From contig JAAZEK010000019.1 in the NCBI GenBank assembly GCA_012512335.1, positions 1 to 7,985 on the forward strand: a stretch of 7,985 nt of DNA, written 5' to 3'. Source of the DNA: Clostridiales bacterium. GTDB lineage: Bacteria > Bacillota > Clostridia > Caldicoprobacterales > DTU083. A program made the position numbers and the translations under genes. Positions 6,792 to 7,985 of this stretch are shown piece by piece (positions within the stretch are counted from its first letter, which is position 1; every line of letters begins with the position of its first letter). Under the pieces are notes generated by a model. It had not been told where the DNA came from. It ran no database searches and worked only from the letters and a program-made list of their open reading frames with translations.

Positions 6792-7701
6792 ACGCAATTC
6801 CCTTATCCTTTATCATCTGTAGGAGGTAACCTTCTCGTACACCAAACTCACTAACTAAAATCTTTTCACTTCCATAGTAGTTAGCAACAGTGTCCAGAAT
6901 AATCATACCTGGTAAAATAGTATGAAGCCTATCTGGTATAGTATTTATCAAATGGGAAGTAAAATCATATCTGTTTTTCAGAAAATAATTAAGAATATTC
7001 TTCATATCCTTAACTATTATAGTTTTATCCCCAGAGGGCAACTCAAAAATTTCGTTCTTCAATTCACAGGTAGCTCTAACAGTACCACCAACACCACATA
7101 TAATTTGGGTATCCACCGGAATTGCCATAGGAGGGATCTTATCCAGCTCTTTATGTACTTTTCTCTCTATTTTCTTAATTTCGAGCTTAGTAGGCAGGAA
7201 ATTTCCCACATATTTTTTAAACAAGCTTAACGAACCAAAGGGTAAAGACAGAGCATTCTTAATCTCTTCTTCCTTGTAATAAACCAGCTCAGTGCTACCA
7301 CCGCCTATATCTATGACAATACCTTCCTTTAGATTGAGCTTCAAGGTAGCACCCATATAAACCAATTTCCCCTCTTCTTCCCCAGAAATAAGCTCTATAG
7401 TAAAGCCTGTTTCCCTTTCAATTAACTTTTTGGCCTCAAGAGAGTTTTTAATGTTACGAAGGGAAGCAGTAGCAAAGACATAGGTATCCTTAACTTCTAC
7501 ATTTTCCAAAATACTTTTAAATTCCTTCAAGGCTAATATAGCCTTATGGATTCCCTTTTCTGTCAAATAACCTGCATCATTAACATAGGCAGCCAAGCCA
7601 GCTGTTACTTTATTGGTAAGCATCTGGGTGATGCCATCTTCTTTATATGTGTATATGTTTAGGCGCATGGTGTTGGAGCCAATATCTACTACAGCATACA
7701 T
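6784..7701 (-). CDS. ppx: Exopolyphosphatase, short Ppx/GppA family
   Basis: Removes terminal phosphate from polyphosphate; relatives also hydrolyse pppGpp to ppGpp. The protein is cytoplasmic, 305 aa. It has the actin-like ASKHA fold: phosphate-1 motif VVDIGSNTMRL (4-13), phosphate-2 motif VIDIGGGSTELV (129-140), GVGGT (203-207), the catalytic acid in ISGEEEGKL (probably Glu109) and the C-terminal SEFGVREGYL. It stops there, lacking the C-terminal HD-like domain of the about 500-aa E. coli Ppx and GppA, so it belongs to the short type known from Gram-positives. The start is ATG at 7701, directly before the first strand; a GTG at 7716 falls inside the ribosome binding site. It is first in an overlapping pair with ppk. 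Substrate preference (polyP or pppGpp) cannot be decided from sequence. Confidence 0.95.
   Translation of the reverse strand: MYAVVDIGSNTMRLNIYTYKEDGITQMLTNKVTAGLAAYVNDAGYLTEKGIHKAILALKEFKSILENVEVKDTYVFATASLRNIKNSLEAKKLIERETGFTIELISGEEEGKLVYMGATLKLNLKEGIVIDIGGGSTELVYYKEEEIKNALSLPFGSLSLFKKYVGNFLPTKLEIKKIERKVHKELDKIPPMAIPVDTQIICGVGGTVRATCELKNEIFELPSGDKTIIVKDMKNILNYFLKNRYDFTSHLINTIPDRLHTILPGMIILDTVANYYGSEKILVSEFGVREGYLLQMIKDKGIAYD
6799..6804 (-). promoter_or_regulatory. Ribosome binding site of ppk, inside ppx
   Basis: AAGGGA on the - strand lies within the last codons of ppx, 7 nt before the ppk ATG at 6791. Since the ppk start precedes the ppx TAA (6784-6786), ribosomes finishing ppx can restart on ppk, a standard arrangement for translational coupling. 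Confidence 0.6.
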
Positions 7702-7712
7702 GAGTAGAAAAA

Positions 7713-7719
7713 CCACCTC
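7713..7719 (-). promoter_or_regulatory. Ribosome binding site of ppx, with long spacing
   Basis: GAGGTGG on the - strand precedes the ATG at 7701 by 11 nt, a little longer than usual. It covers the GTG at 7714-7716, which therefore is unlikely to be the real start. Confidence 0.6.
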
Positions 7720-7759
7720 TCGTTCTCTTTTAAGTTATATATAAACAATTTATCAGAGA

Positions 7760-7789
7760 ATTATTAAATCAAAATAAAATTCTTGTTAA
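7760..7789 (-). promoter_or_regulatory. Candidate sigma-A promoter of the ppx-ppk operon
   Basis: On the - strand TTAACA (7784-7789, five of six matches to TTGACA) and AATAAT (7760-7765, five of six matches to TATAAT) are 18 nt apart. Transcription would start near 7753, about 50 nt before the ppx ATG. The leader is AT-rich, with no riboswitch-like structure that I can see and no clear paired PhoP-type boxes. Confidence 0.45.
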
Positions 7790-7803
7790 ATCCATGCTAA
7801 ATA

Positions 7804-7843
7804 TGAAGCATGAAGTGAAGCACGGGGACGGTTCTTCTGCTTC
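7804..7843. repeat. REP-like palindromic repeat
   Basis: GAAGCA (7817-7822) and TGCTTC (7838-7843) form an inverted repeat around CGGGGACGGTTCTTC. TGAAGCA-TGAAG-TGAAGCA (7804-7822) gives an additional tandem TGAAG pattern beside it. CGGGGACGGTTCTT cores inside short palindromes are, from memory, dispersed in Clostridia and related genomes, often near REP-associated (Y1) transposases. No transposase is visible here, so this would be a solitary, non-autonomous copy upstream of the ppx promoter. Confidence 0.45.
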
Positions 7844-7873
7844 GTTACTGCTCACATAAAAATAATAAATCAT

Positions 7874-7936
7874 ATGGAAGAAGCCTTTGCAGGAACGATT
7901 ATCAATCTTAGCGAATATCAGCAGAAAATGCGTTAA
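7874..7936 (+). CDS. Doubtful 20-codon ORF in the right-hand intergenic region
   Basis: An ATG-initiated frame of 20 codons (MEEAFAGTIINLSEYQQKMR, TAA at 7934-7936) lies on the + strand, followed at once by a hairpin (7938-7975). No convincing ribosome binding site precedes it (AATAATAAATCAT). I do not recognise the peptide. It could be a small protein or leader peptide, the remnant of a larger gene, or chance. The 284 bp from the ppx start to the right edge contain no other reading frame I can support. Confidence 0.15.
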   Translation: MEEAFAGTIINLSEYQQKMR

Positions 7937-7937
7937 G

Positions 7938-7975
7938 CACCTTTCACTGTCTGAACGAAGTGAGTTTGGAAGGTG
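7938..7975. other. Hairpin near the right edge, possible terminator or repeat
   Basis: CACCTTTC (7938-7945) pairs with GGAAGGTG (7968-7975), eight pairs with one G-T wobble. An inner CACT/AGTG (7945-7948, 7959-7962) can pair if the outer stem is shortened. TAGTATTTTC follows on the + strand, a weak T-run that makes a + strand terminator possible. It may equally be part of a dispersed repeat continuing beyond the window. Confidence 0.35.
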
Positions 7976-7985
7976 TAGTATTTTC

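Noticed and set aside
5062..7230. + strand frames opposite ppk and ppx
   Set aside because: All lie antisense to strongly conserved Ppk and Ppx sequence and show no domain features or ribosome binding sites.
1638..7701. A single five-gene operon on the - strand
   Set aside because: Gaps of 87, 122 and 178 bp with candidate promoters before the DUF454 and aldo/keto reductase genes argue for several units. Only ppx-ppk is clearly coupled.
7702..7716. GTG start for ppx at 7716
   Set aside because: The GTG is part of the GAGGTGG ribosome binding site for the ATG at 7701, which begins directly at the conserved first strand.
1..7985. CRISPR array, tRNA, rRNA, toxin-antitoxin or phage defence genes
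   Set aside because: I see no regularly spaced direct repeats, no tRNA-like cloverleaf and no defence-type domains in any convincing frame.

Overview
The window reads as chromosomal DNA of a low-GC, Gram-positive anaerobe of the Clostridia type. The grounds are AT-rich intergenic DNA, strong GGAGG-type ribosome binding sites, occasional TTG starts, a K+-independent-type membrane pyrophosphatase, and small dispersed palindromic repeats of a kind familiar from Firmicutes. No genus can be named from the sequence alone. There are no rRNA or tRNA genes, no CRISPR array and no intact mobile element.

Layout. The left end (1-1433, + strand) is the C-terminal two thirds of hppA, an ion-pumping membrane pyrophosphatase cut off by the window edge. 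A strong hairpin at 1503-1541 works as a bidirectional terminator between hppA and the convergent leftward genes. Everything else that is convincingly coding lies on the - strand. In transcription order from the right these are ppx (7701-6784), ppk (6791-4650), a small DUF454/YbaN-family membrane protein (4562-4137), an uncharacterised FAD-dependent oxidoreductase with a cysteine cluster (4014-2734), and a YdhF-like aldo/keto reductase (2555-1638). ppx and ppk overlap by 8 nt and have a candidate promoter upstream of ppx. The DUF454 gene has its own good candidate promoter. The aldo/keto reductase also appears to have its own promoter region. Start codons of four genes were reassigned from the longest ORF to the start with a proper ribosome binding site.

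How the genes work together. Three of the six genes handle phosphoanhydride bonds. HppA uses pyrophosphate hydrolysis to pump ions (protons, by sequence type). Ppk makes polyphosphate reversibly from ATP. Ppx trims polyphosphate (or acts on pppGpp). This suggests a phosphate-energy neighbourhood, although hppA is on the opposite strand and not co-transcribed. The two oxidoreductases are not obviously connected to it.

The right end (7717-7985) has no supported gene. It holds the ppx promoter, a REP-like palindrome, a 20-codon ORF of doubtful status and a second hairpin. I see no clear new multi-gene system. The items most worth a second look are the Asp in place of the usual gate Glu in HppA, the missing second conserved His in Ppk, and the cysteine-cluster flavoprotein of unknown function.
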